From positions 1 through 64,000 of the forward strand of contig CACMPM010000005.1 of the NCBI GenBank assembly GCA_902615625.1: a stretch of DNA of 64,000 nt, written 5' to 3'. This document shows, piece after piece, positions 10,395-19,709 of this stretch. Positions within the stretch are counted from its first letter, which is position 1; each line of letters starts with the position of its first letter. The notes under the pieces are model-generated. The model searched no databases, had not been told where the DNA came from, and saw only the letters and a list, made by a program, of their open reading frames with translations. Made by a program: the position numbers and the translations under genes. This stretch comes from an uncultured Alphaproteobacteria bacterium. Its GTDB lineage: Bacteria > Pseudomonadota > Alphaproteobacteria > HIMB59 > GCA-002718135.

Positions 10395-11821
10395 AAATAC
10401 TTGAAATGAATAATTTTGTTTTTATTTTTATCTTATTAATATCTAATATGGTTAGGGCAGAATTTTTTTCTAATATTTCAAATATAATTGAAAATAATAA
10501 CGATAGATTAAGTTATGGGATTTCAGTAACTGACTTTGATAAAGATGGAAGTTATGAATTTGTTGTTGCAGGTTTTGGTTACTCTAATCTAGCTCTTGGT
10601 TATAAAAATGGTAAACTAATCAATACAATACAAGATCCTTTATTTATTGATGAAGATCGGAGTACCATTGGCGTATCAGCTTGCGATATAGATCAGGATG
10701 GTTTTGAGGAAATTTATTTCCTAAATACTGATACCTATAGTGGAGAAAAAAAATACTCTGATAGATTACTGGATAACAAAAACAAAATATTCGATTATTT
10801 TGAGTTAGAAAAAAATTTAGAAAATTTAAATTTAACCGCAGGCAGATCTGTTGTTTGTGTAGACAGAAATGGATCGGGAAAGTATGGTATATATGTTGCT
10901 AATTATGGAGGTCCTACTAGATTTTATGAAATTAAAGAAAATAAAGTTGAAGATTTAGCTCCAATACTTGGAATAGATCAAATAACAGGAGGAAGAGCTG
11001 TAATTTCAGGACATATAGTTTCTGATAACATGGATATATTCGCAGCTAATGAGAGAGGTCCAAATTTTTTATATAAAAATTCTAACGGTAGTTTTAATGA
11101 CATTGCGATTGAAAGGAATGTCCAAGATACTTTTCAAAATGGTCGAGGAACAGCATTAACGGACTTTTTATACAGAGGAGAACTTGATATTGTAACAAGT
11201 AACTGGGAAGGTTTTCATCGAATTTTTGTAAAACAAAAAGAATCTTTTCTGGATATGTCTTCATTGGACTTTAGATCACCAAGTAGAATACGGACAGTTA
11301 TATCAGCTGATTTTGATAATGATGGTTATGATGAAATTTTTTTAAATAATATAGGTCAACCAAATAAACTCTTTCGCATTATTGATGAAGGAAACCTAGA
11401 AGAAATTAAATTAGATGCAGCACTTGAAGCACAAGGTCTAGGAACAGGTGCTGCGGTTGCTGATATTGATGGAGATGGAATTTTAGAATTACTTATTTCT
11501 CATGGTGAATCAGGAGCTCAACCATTGAGCTTATTTAAGGCAAATGTTTCAAATACTAATTATATTAGAATCAAACCTCTCAACACCTTTGGTGCTCCAG
11601 CAAGAGGTGCAACAGTTACCTTACATACAAATTTAAGAAATCATGCCAAGACAATTGATGCTGGTTCAGGATATTTATGTCAAATGGAACCAGTAGCACA
11701 TTACGGTTTACGTGAAGGTGAAATCATTAAAAATGTATCAATCAAATGGACTAATGGTACAATTGAAAGTTATGAAATTAGTGATATAAATAATACATTT
11801 GAATTTAAACAAGGAGTATAA
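10391..11821 (+). CDS. CRTAC1-like FG-GAP/VCBS repeat protein with C-terminal ASPIC/UnbV domain, secreted
   Basis: Repeated 'DFDKDGSYEF', 'DIDQDGFEEI', 'DFDNDGYDEI', 'DIDGDGILEL' Ca-binding-like repeats; C-term 'GARGATVTLHT..SGYLCQMEPVAHYGLREGEIIKNVSIKWTNG' type ASPIC motif. Confidence 0.88.
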   Translation: MKILEMNNFVFIFILLISNMVRAEFFSNISNIIENNNDRLSYGISVTDFDKDGSYEFVVAGFGYSNLALGYKNGKLINTIQDPLFIDEDRSTIGVSACDIDQDGFEEIYFLNTDTYSGEKKYSDRLLDNKNKIFDYFELEKNLENLNLTAGRSVVCVDRNGSGKYGIYVANYGGPTRFYEIKENKVEDLAPILGIDQITGGRAVISGHIVSDNMDIFAANERGPNFLYKNSNGSFNDIAIERNVQDTFQNGRGTALTDFLYRGELDIVTSNWEGFHRIFVKQKESFLDMSSLDFRSPSRIRTVISADFDNDGYDEIFLNNIGQPNKLFRIIDEGNLEEIKLDAALEAQGLGTGAAVADIDGDGILELLISHGESGAQPLSLFKANVSNTNYIRIKPLNTFGAPARGATVTLHTNLRNHAKTIDAGSGYLCQMEPVAHYGLREGEIIKNVSIKWTNGTIESYEISDINNTFEFKQGV

Positions 11822-11826
11822 TTTAA

Positions 11827-12285
11827 ATGTCTATTGCCGAAACACTAAAAAAACCAGCTCCACGTTTTCATTGGAAATGCAAACATACATGGAGAAGAAG
11901 TGCTAAAAATACTGCTTGGTGTTTGCTAGGATGTAGTATTGGTGATTTTGGAACCATACTCTATTTTCAATTAACTGGCATTCCTTGGCCTACTCTTTAT
12001 ATTATGATCCTTGCAATCATTAATGGTATTATTACCAGCATCATTTTAGAGACTGTCGTTTTATCAAGACAAATGATTATCAGCAAAGCTTTTAATACAG
12101 CCATAGGAATGAGTTTAATTTCAATGGTGTCTATGGAAATAGCCATGAATGCAGTTGACTGGATCATTATGGGTGGCGCTAAACTTGTATGGTGGGTAAT
12201 ACCTATAATGCTTCTTGCAGGCTTTCTAACACCGTGGCCATATAATTATTACAGATTAAAAAAATATAATATTGCCTGCCATTAA
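11827..12285 (+). CDS. DUF4396 domain membrane protein
   Basis: 'HTWRRSAKNTAWCLLGCSIGDFGTILYFQ...MEIAMNAVDWIIMGGAKLVWWVIPIMLLAGFLTPWPYNYYRLKKY'. Confidence 0.8.
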   Translation: MSIAETLKKPAPRFHWKCKHTWRRSAKNTAWCLLGCSIGDFGTILYFQLTGIPWPTLYIMILAIINGIITSIILETVVLSRQMIISKAFNTAIGMSLISMVSMEIAMNAVDWIIMGGAKLVWWVIPIMLLAGFLTPWPYNYYRLKKYNIACH

Positions 12286-12342
12286 TTAAATTAATTCATA
12301 AACGAATATTGAAATTGGTTTAATTGCACATATTTGCATTCC

Positions 12343-12810
12343 ATGATTAGAATATTACTTACATTACTATTTATAAGTTCCACTTCATTTGCCGCTGGTA
12401 CTAGCTACGATGATAGTGAAACTAGCATTTCAGCTAGTGATCAGGTTACAAAATTATACGACAAAGCTTATGAATTAGTTTATTATAAAAAATTTGATAA
12501 AGCTATTAAATTACTTGAAAAAATTGCTAAGCGTAAAGACCTAGGTGAAAAAAAAGCTGATGTATATAACCTACTTGGTTTTAGTTACAGAAAGCATAGT
12601 GAGCCAAATTTAGATAAAGCTTTAGATGCGTATCAAATTGCATTAGAAGTAAACCCTGAACATTTAGGAGCACACGAATATCTAGGTGAGCTTTACATCA
12701 CACTTGGAAAGATGAATAAAGCAAATGAAATGTTGTTAAAGTTAGAAACTTTAGCTGGAACTAATTCTATGGAATATAGAAAGTTAAAATCAGCAATTGA
12801 TAATTCATAA
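12343..12810 (+). CDS. TPR-repeat periplasmic protein
   Basis: Signal peptide; 'ADVYNLLGFSYRKHSEPNLDKALDAYQIALEVNPEHLGAHEYLGELYITLGKMNKANE'. ATG at 12343 preferred over the upstream TTG in the track. Confidence 0.85.
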   Translation: MIRILLTLLFISSTSFAAGTSYDDSETSISASDQVTKLYDKAYELVYYKKFDKAIKLLEKIAKRKDLGEKKADVYNLLGFSYRKHSEPNLDKALDAYQIALEVNPEHLGAHEYLGELYITLGKMNKANEMLLKLETLAGTNSMEYRKLKSAIDNS

Positions 12811-12848
12811 CTATTACAATTGCTGTTTATAAAGAGCAATTTTAACTG

Positions 12849-13277
12849 ATGATAATTTATACTCTTAATTTTTTATTAGCAGCCTTAATAGGTTCTATGA
12901 TTTTCTTTATGACTGTTGTTTCACCCTCAGTCTTTGCCACATTAAGTACTAATGCCAGCAGTAAATTGTTAAGAACAATTTTTCCTCAAATGTTTTTATT
13001 TGGATTTTTAATAGCCATTTTATCTTTAGTCCTTTGTTATATTTCAGATAATATTTTAAATTCTATTTTATTAATAATAGTGGCTATGAGTTTTATTATT
13101 AATAGAAATTATTTAACACCTAAAATTAATGATTTTAGAGATAAAGAATTAGAAGGTGATAAAAAAGCATCTTCAAGTTTCAAATATATGCATTTGCTTT
13201 CAGTTTTATTATTTGTTTTGAATTTTATTATTTTAATTGGGATCGTGATTAATAACTACTTTAATTATAATTTATAA
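12849..13277 (+). CDS. DUF4149-like small membrane protein
   Basis: 4 TM segments; 'IGSMIFFMTVVSPSVFATL...NRNYLTPKINDFRD' similar to DUF4149/TMEM205 proteins. Confidence 0.6.
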   Translation: MIIYTLNFLLAALIGSMIFFMTVVSPSVFATLSTNASSKLLRTIFPQMFLFGFLIAILSLVLCYISDNILNSILLIIVAMSFIINRNYLTPKINDFRDKELEGDKKASSSFKYMHLLSVLLFVLNFIILIGIVINNYFNYNL

Positions 13278-13918
13278 ACTTTATCCTGTCCCACAGGATA
13301 AATATTCAAATTTTTCTTACCCAATACATCGATTATTTCCTTAGAATTGATGTCCAGCCCACCTGTTAAAATACCAAAACTTGGTAAAATGAATATTTTT
13401 TCATTATGCACGAAAGATGTTATAAAAATAGTTTTCCCTCTGTGAACAATTTTTACTTTTGGATGATAGTGACCACAAATTTGAAATAAAGATGTTTTGA
13501 TAGGTATGTGTGTAAATAAAATTTTTTCAATTTTGTAATTTGTAAAATTTTTAAAACCTTCAATTTGTATATTCTTATCATGATTACCCTTGATCCATAT
13601 GAAATCAGTATTATCCATATATTGATTAAGATTTTTATGATCTTGATGTTTTAAACTCAAAGTTGAAAAAACATCATGTAACAAATCTCCAACTATAATT
13701 AAATTACTTGGTTTAATCTTATCTAAACTAACAAAAAGTTCGTTTAATATTTCTTTGGTATCATATGGAGGTAAGAATTGCTTATTCTTTGCATAACTAA
13801 TAGATTTTCCAAGATGTAAATCTGATACAATCAGGGTATTTAGTCTTTTCCAATAAAGAGATTTATTTGGATAAGCATGAAATTCTTCATTACCAAAATT
13901 AATTAATTGATAGTACAT
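13265..13918 (-). CDS. pdeM: Ligase-associated DNA damage response endonuclease PdeM
   Basis: Metallophosphoesterase motifs 'LIVSDLHLGKS', 'IVGDLLHD', 'IKGNHDKN', 'ICGHYHPK'; genomic context. Confidence 0.88.
   Translation of the reverse strand: MYYQLINFGNEEFHAYPNKSLYWKRLNTLIVSDLHLGKSISYAKNKQFLPPYDTKEILNELFVSLDKIKPSNLIIVGDLLHDVFSTLSLKHQDHKNLNQYMDNTDFIWIKGNHDKNIQIEGFKNFTNYKIEKILFTHIPIKTSLFQICGHYHPKVKIVHRGKTIFITSFVHNEKIFILPSFGILTGGLDINSKEIIDVLGKKNLNIYPVGQDKVYKL
13280..13302. terminator. Perfect 10-bp stem, 3-nt loop hairpin inside the 3' end of pdeM, between convergent genes
   Basis: TTTATCCTGT-CCC-ACAGGATAAA, T-rich on both sides. Confidence 0.65.
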
Positions 13919-16331
13919 TAGCCTCTTTTAAAATTTCATTTTCTAAATCCTCTAAAATATATTCATCAGTTTCCTTTTTTGATAAATTTTCTCTATTTAT
14001 TTCAAGAATAATCGGAACAGCCAATGGTGAAATACTTGTTAATTTCTTTAATATAATTTTTTTATCGATTTTTTTTAAGATTTCTCTTAGTCTATCATAA
14101 TCTATCATATTCTTTTTTGCATCTTCATATGATGATTTTAGAAGAATGTGATCTGGTTCATTTTTTTTGAGAACTGTATAAATTAGATCAGAACTAAATA
14201 AAACTTGCTTTCCAGTTTTTTCCATTCCTGGCAACCTTCTTTCTATTAAACAAGATATAATTGCATTATCTCTAAACAATCTTTTGACTATTGAAGTTTC
14301 TTCAAGATAATTATTTAAATGTTTATCTAACAATCCTAAATTTAGAATTGTTTTCATTTCTTTAACTTCTTTTAAAGACCATAAAACAATAGCATAATCA
14401 TTTGCAACAAAACCTAAAGGTTTATAGTTAAATTCCTTAAAGCCTCTAAGCAATAAAAATCCTAGTGTTTGATTGGCATGCCATCCTGCAAAAGTATAGA
14501 TAACAGTGTAAAAATTTTTTTTTCGGGGGAATTGTTCCACTAGATATTCATCTTTTTTAGGAATTTTAGATATATTTTTTTGTCTTTTTAACCATTCAGT
14601 AATTTGCTCTGGATATAAATCCCACATATTACTTTTTGCCAATAAAGCCCTAACTGAGTTAGCCAAATTTGTTGATAATGGCATTCTGCCTCCAGAATAT
14701 GATGGAATTTTTGAAATTAAAGATTTACTTCTTATAACTTGTACTAAATTATTTTTCATTGATTGAAATTCTAGTACTTGACCAGCAAATATAAATGAAT
14801 CGCCTTTAGAAAGATTTTGAATAAAAACTTCCTCTATATTACCTAACGTTTTTGTTCCAAGTTTAATTTTTAACATAGGATTTTCAATTATTGTTCCAAC
14901 ATTCATGCGGTATTTTCGTGTTTCTCTTCTATTTACTAGCTTATAAATATTTTTATTTTCTCTCAATTGGAAGATTCTCTTAAATTGATCATAATTTTTT
15001 AAAACATATCCGCCATCTTGTATGAGATTAATCAATTGCTTAAAATCGTTAAGTTTTAATTTTTTGTATGGATATGCTTTGATAATTTCTTTGTAGAGAT
15101 CATTAATATTAAATTGTCCCGCACAAGCCGTTGCAAAAATATGTTGAGCTACAACATCAAAACTTCCTTCTTTTAAATCTATATTATCTAAGTTATTTTT
15201 TTTTATTTCTTCAATAGCAGCTTTTGCTTCGATAAATTCAAAACGATTAGTGGGTACTAAAATTGCTTTTGAAGGTGTGTTTAAATTATGATTAGATCGT
15301 CCTACACGCTGTAATAATCTATTAATTCCTTTAGGAGCTCCAACTTGAATAATTTTTTCTACATCTCCATAATCTAATCCGAGTTCTAAAGAAGAAGTCG
15401 CAACAACACAGTTAACTAATCCTTTGCGAAGATTATTTTCTACTTTTAATCGTAAGTTTTTTTCTAATGAACCATGGTGAACAGCAATTTTTAATTTTTT
15501 CTTATTAATTAACCATAAGTTTTTAAACATATATTCGGCTTGCGCCCTCGTATTAACAAAAATAATAGTTAATTTTGATTTCGTTATTTCTTTATAGATT
15601 TCATTAATAGAATACGTAGCCATATGACCAGACCAAGGAATACGTTCCTTAGATTCTAGAATTTTAATCTTAGGTAAAACTGAATTTTCATAAGAAACTA
15701 TTTTTGGTTTTTTGCGGCAAAGCCATTTTTTGGCGTCTTGTTTATTCTTGAGAGTTGCTGACAACCCTATTCGTTGTAAATTTGGAGAGAAAGTTTGTAG
15801 TCTTTCAATATTTAAACTTAGAAGATCAGCTCTCTTATTATCCAAAAAAGTGTGTATCTCATCGATAATTATATATTTTAGATTTTGAAAATATTTTTTT
15901 GCATTTTCATACGAATTTAACAATGCAAGTGACTCTGGGGTTGTAATAAGGATATTAGGAGGTTTTTGTTTTTGTTTTTGTTTTTTATATGGTGTTGTGT
16001 CGCCTGTTCTCACTTCAAATGAAATATTTAAATCAAGGTCTTTAATAGGTTTCTCTAAATTTCTTATAATATCGTTTGCAAGGGATTTTAATGGAGAAAT
16101 ATAAAGGGTATGAAGTCCTCTAAATTTTTTTAATTTTATTAAATCGTCTATAGGATTAATAAACCCAGTTAATGTTTTGCCAGCACCAGTAGGAGCAAAT
16201 ACAACAACATCAGACCCAGTTCGAACATGATGAAACGCTTCAATTTGATGAGGAAACCAGGACCATTTTTTTTTCTTCATCCACTTGTTTAGGGGGTGTA
16301 ATAATAAGGGATTCGATTTATTTATATTCAT
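13899..16331 (-). CDS. Ligase-associated DNA damage response DEXH-box helicase (Lhr-like)
   Basis: 'VVFAPTGAGKTLTGFINPIDDL', 'IIIDEIHTF', 'QRVGRSNH'. Start at internal ATG (M7 of the tracked ORF 13899..16349) chosen so that it abuts the divergent gene. Confidence 0.9.
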   Translation of the reverse strand: MNINKSNPLLLHPLNKWMKKKKWSWFPHQIEAFHHVRTGSDVVVFAPTGAGKTLTGFINPIDDLIKLKKFRGLHTLYISPLKSLANDIIRNLEKPIKDLDLNISFEVRTGDTTPYKKQKQKQKPPNILITTPESLALLNSYENAKKYFQNLKYIIIDEIHTFLDNKRADLLSLNIERLQTFSPNLQRIGLSATLKNKQDAKKWLCRKKPKIVSYENSVLPKIKILESKERIPWSGHMATYSINEIYKEITKSKLTIIFVNTRAQAEYMFKNLWLINKKKLKIAVHHGSLEKNLRLKVENNLRKGLVNCVVATSSLELGLDYGDVEKIIQVGAPKGINRLLQRVGRSNHNLNTPSKAILVPTNRFEFIEAKAAIEEIKKNNLDNIDLKEGSFDVVAQHIFATACAGQFNINDLYKEIIKAYPYKKLKLNDFKQLINLIQDGGYVLKNYDQFKRIFQLRENKNIYKLVNRRETRKYRMNVGTIIENPMLKIKLGTKTLGNIEEVFIQNLSKGDSFIFAGQVLEFQSMKNNLVQVIRSKSLISKIPSYSGGRMPLSTNLANSVRALLAKSNMWDLYPEQITEWLKRQKNISKIPKKDEYLVEQFPRKKNFYTVIYTFAGWHANQTLGFLLLRGFKEFNYKPLGFVANDYAIVLWSLKEVKEMKTILNLGLLDKHLNNYLEETSIVKRLFRDNAIISCLIERRLPGMEKTGKQVLFSSDLIYTVLKKNEPDHILLKSSYEDAKKNMIDYDRLREILKKIDKKIILKKLTSISPLAVPIILEINRENLSKKETDEYILEDLENEILKEANVLSIN

Positions 16332-17321
16332 ATGGATTTCATTAATCATCAGTTATTTATCAAAGATATAAATGTACATATAGATCCAATATTGCCGAAA
16401 AAAACAGCAATTATTACACATGGTCACGCAGATCATGCCCGATTTGGACATGATCATGTTATTGCTACTAGGCAAACAATAGACATAATGAAAATTCGCT
16501 ACGGAGATAAATGTGCGAAGAAATTTACTGCTCTTCGATACGGGGAAAAATACTCGATTAAAAACTATGATTTTACTCTTTACCCTGCAGGACATATTTT
16601 GGGGAGTGCTCAAGTTTTAATTGAAAAAAATAATCATCGTTTAGTCATCACAGGTGATTATAAAGTAGGAAAAGACGAAACATGTAAAAATTTCAAACTG
16701 GTTAAATGTGATACTTTAATTACCGAAGCAACATTTGGATTACCAATATTTCAACATCCAGATCCCAAAGATGAAATTCAAAAACTCATACAATCTGTAA
16801 AGATAAATATAAATAATTGTCATATTATTGGTGCGTATGCACTTGGCAAAGCACAAAGAGTAATGAATCTTTTACGCCAGCAGAATTATAATAAAACAAT
16901 TTATATTCATGGCTCTCTAGAAAAGTTATGCCAATATTATTCAAAAGAAAAAATTAATATTGGAAAGTTTGAAAAAGTTTCTTCAAAGGATAAAAGCTTT
17001 TATGTGGGTAAAATAATTATCGCCCCTCCTTCAGCATTAAAGGATCGTTGGTCAAGACGGTTTCCTAATCCTATTATTTGCATGGCTAGTGGATGGATGA
17101 CAGTTAAACAAAGAGCAAAACAACAAGGTATTGAATTACCTTTAGTTATTAGTGATCATAGCGATTGGAATGAATTACTAGATACAATTAAAAAATCAAA
17201 AGCAAAAAATATTCTTATTACACATGGTCTGGAAGATGCATTAGTTTATTATTGTAAGAAACAAAATCTTGTTTCAAAGCCCCTTTCCATCCAAGGAAGA
17301 AGTGATGAAGAAATAGAATGA
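16332..17321 (+). CDS. Ligase-associated DNA damage response exonuclease (metallo-beta-lactamase/beta-CASP fold)
   Basis: 'AIITHGHADHARFGHDHVIAT', 'GHILGSAQVLIEKNNHRLVITGDYKVGKDETC', 'SDHSDWNELLD'. Confidence 0.92.
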   Translation: MDFINHQLFIKDINVHIDPILPKKTAIITHGHADHARFGHDHVIATRQTIDIMKIRYGDKCAKKFTALRYGEKYSIKNYDFTLYPAGHILGSAQVLIEKNNHRLVITGDYKVGKDETCKNFKLVKCDTLITEATFGLPIFQHPDPKDEIQKLIQSVKININNCHIIGAYALGKAQRVMNLLRQQNYNKTIYIHGSLEKLCQYYSKEKINIGKFEKVSSKDKSFYVGKIIIAPPSALKDRWSRRFPNPIICMASGWMTVKQRAKQQGIELPLVISDHSDWNELLDTIKKSKAKNILITHGLEDALVYYCKKQNLVSKPLSIQGRSDEEIE

Positions 17322-18886
17322 AAAAATTTTCTTCCTTACTTCACAATTTGATTTTAACACCAAGTCGAAATACTAAAATTAAATTACTTCAAGATTATTT
17401 TAAAATACTTGATATCAACCGTGCATATGCGCTTGCAATTTTATCTGAACAACTTTCATTTCAATTTATTAAAGCATCTAAACTCAGAGAACTTGTCTAT
17501 CAACAAGTAGATCAACATTTGTTTGATTACTCATACGACTATGTTGGGGATTTAGCAGAAACAATATCATTAATTTGGCCAACAAATAAAGAGGGTAAAT
17601 CACGAAATTTATCTACCTTAATAGAAAATATAAAAAAAATTAAAAAGTCTGAAATTAATACAGAGTTTAGTAAAGTTTTGAGCGAACTATCTAATAAGGA
17701 AAGGTGGACTTTAATTAAAATTTGCACGGGTGGATTGCGAATTGGAGTCTCAGAAAGATTAGTCAAAACGGCCTTAGCTGATCTGTATAATAAATCTGTA
17801 AATGAGATTGAGGAAATTTGGCATGGTCTAGAATTTCCATATGAAAATTTATTTCAATGGTTAAAAAATGAAACATCAAAACCAAAAATAGATTTTAAAA
17901 AATTATTTCATCCTATGATGCTTGCTAATCCTATTGATGAGGAAAAAGATTTTAAAAGATTAAACGCTAGTGAGTTTCAAGCAGAATATAAATGGGATGG
18001 AATAAGGGTTCAGCTTATGGTGTCATCAAAAAGTGTATCACTATACTCAAGAACAGGTGATAATATTTCATCCACATTCCCAGAAATAATTGAAAATACT
18101 AAAGGTGATGCGGTTATTGACGGAGAATTACTTGTAGGAAGAAATTTTAAACCCTCTAGCTTTAATGATCTGCAACAAAGATTAAATAGAAAAAAAGTAT
18201 CAAAAGATCTTCAAGAAAAGTTTCCTGTTTTCATTCGAGCTTATGATATTCTTTTTTATAATGGAAAAGATCTTAGAAAAATGTTTCTTTACGAAAGAAG
18301 AAAATATTTAGAAAAATTTGAAAAAGAAAACAAAACTAATCAAATTGATTTGTCATCAATTATAAAATTCAAAACTTGGGAAGAATTAACAAAATATAAA
18401 AATAATGCTCATGATGATTTAAATGAAGGTGTAATGATAAAACTTAAAAATAGTCAGTATCTCCCTGGAAGAAAAAAGGGTTATTGGTACAAATGGAAAA
18501 AAAATCCAAAACTAGTTGATGCTATTTTAATGTATGCTCAAAGAGGACATGGTAAAAGATCATCGTATTATTCAGACTTTACGTTTGGTGTTTGGAAAGA
18601 AAATGAACTAGTTCCTATAGGAAAAGCTTATTCCGGTTACACAGACAAAGAGTTATTAATTTTAGATAAATTTATTAGAAATAATACTACCAATAAATTT
18701 GGTCCTGTAAGAGAAGTAAAAAAAGAAATTATTTTTGAAGTAGCCTTTGATGATGTCTTCCCAAGCAGTAGACATAAATCAGGTGTTGCTATGCGTTTTC
18801 CTCGAATTCATAGAATTAGGTGGGACAAGCCAACAAATGAAGTGCTTTCAATTGAAGAATTTAAGAAAGAATTTAAAATAGGTTAA
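17318..18886 (+). CDS. ATP-dependent DNA ligase (ligase-associated cluster type)
   Basis: Adenylation motif 'QAEYKWDGIRVQLM', 'GDAVIDGELLV', 'EGVMIKLKNSQYLPGRKKGYWYKWKK'. Confidence 0.95.
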   Translation: MKKFSSLLHNLILTPSRNTKIKLLQDYFKILDINRAYALAILSEQLSFQFIKASKLRELVYQQVDQHLFDYSYDYVGDLAETISLIWPTNKEGKSRNLSTLIENIKKIKKSEINTEFSKVLSELSNKERWTLIKICTGGLRIGVSERLVKTALADLYNKSVNEIEEIWHGLEFPYENLFQWLKNETSKPKIDFKKLFHPMMLANPIDEEKDFKRLNASEFQAEYKWDGIRVQLMVSSKSVSLYSRTGDNISSTFPEIIENTKGDAVIDGELLVGRNFKPSSFNDLQQRLNRKKVSKDLQEKFPVFIRAYDILFYNGKDLRKMFLYERRKYLEKFEKENKTNQIDLSSIIKFKTWEELTKYKNNAHDDLNEGVMIKLKNSQYLPGRKKGYWYKWKKNPKLVDAILMYAQRGHGKRSSYYSDFTFGVWKENELVPIGKAYSGYTDKELLILDKFIRNNTTNKFGPVREVKKEIIFEVAFDDVFPSSRHKSGVAMRFPRIHRIRWDKPTNEVLSIEEFKKEFKIG

Positions 18887-19709
18887 CTAAATTATTTTCA
18901 CTTATATTTGTCCATAAATTTGAAAAGCTTTTTTGAAATTTTTTTTGTGCATTTTCAGCATGCTCTTTTTTTTCAAATACACTATAAATACAAGAACCAC
19001 TCCCAGTTAGTCTTGAAAATATAACATCATCAAAATCTTCTAAGAAATTTATTATGGATAAAAATTCAGGTTCATTTTTTTGAAGAATTTTCTCAAAATC
19101 ATTTCCAGAATCTTGATCATTAATTTCTTCTAAATCAAAGTCAGTATTATAATCAAAATCTGAAGGTTGAAATGAGTCATACATTTTTTTTGTTGAACAT
19201 TTGAATGATGGTCTAATTAGTAAGAAATAATATTTTGGAAAATGAATGTTAGCAATTAAATCTCCCCTACCCCTAACTAGAGCATCTCTTTGATTCAAAA
19301 AAATAGGAATATCAGAGCCGAGATCAACATAATCAAATATATTTTTCTTCTTTATTAATTCGAGGTTTTCTAAAATTTTAATAACACTTGCAACATTAGA
19401 TGAAGCAGAACCTAAGCCAGCTTCATAAGGAAAATTTTTTGATATAGTAAAAAGAAGTTTGGGTTTATCTACATGTATATAAGTAAATAATTTATCAATA
19501 ATACAATCGTCAAATAGATTATTTTTTGGGGCGAATTTACCTGTATAGATTACTTCAAATTTACTGTGAGGTTGAACGGTTATCTCATCGTAAAGATCAA
19601 TGAACGTTATACCAGTGCGGATATTATGATAGCCATCATCCCTTTTATTAATAATCTTTAAAAATAAATTAATTTTGGCAGGCGATTTTTCAATTATTTT
19701 ATCCGGCAT
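18873..19709 (-). CDS. ispE: 4-(cytidine 5'-diphospho)-2-C-methyl-D-erythritol kinase
   Basis: 'SPAKINLFLKIINKRDDGYHNIRTGITFIDLYDEI', 'EAGLGSASSNVASVIKIL', 'RLTGSGSCIYSVF'. Confidence 0.93.
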   Translation of the reverse strand: MPDKIIEKSPAKINLFLKIINKRDDGYHNIRTGITFIDLYDEITVQPHSKFEVIYTGKFAPKNNLFDDCIIDKLFTYIHVDKPKLLFTISKNFPYEAGLGSASSNVASVIKILENLELIKKKNIFDYVDLGSDIPIFLNQRDALVRGRGDLIANIHFPKYYFLLIRPSFKCSTKKMYDSFQPSDFDYNTDFDLEEINDQDSGNDFEKILQKNEPEFLSIINFLEDFDDVIFSRLTGSGSCIYSVFEKKEHAENAQKKFQKSFSNLWTNISENNLVNLF

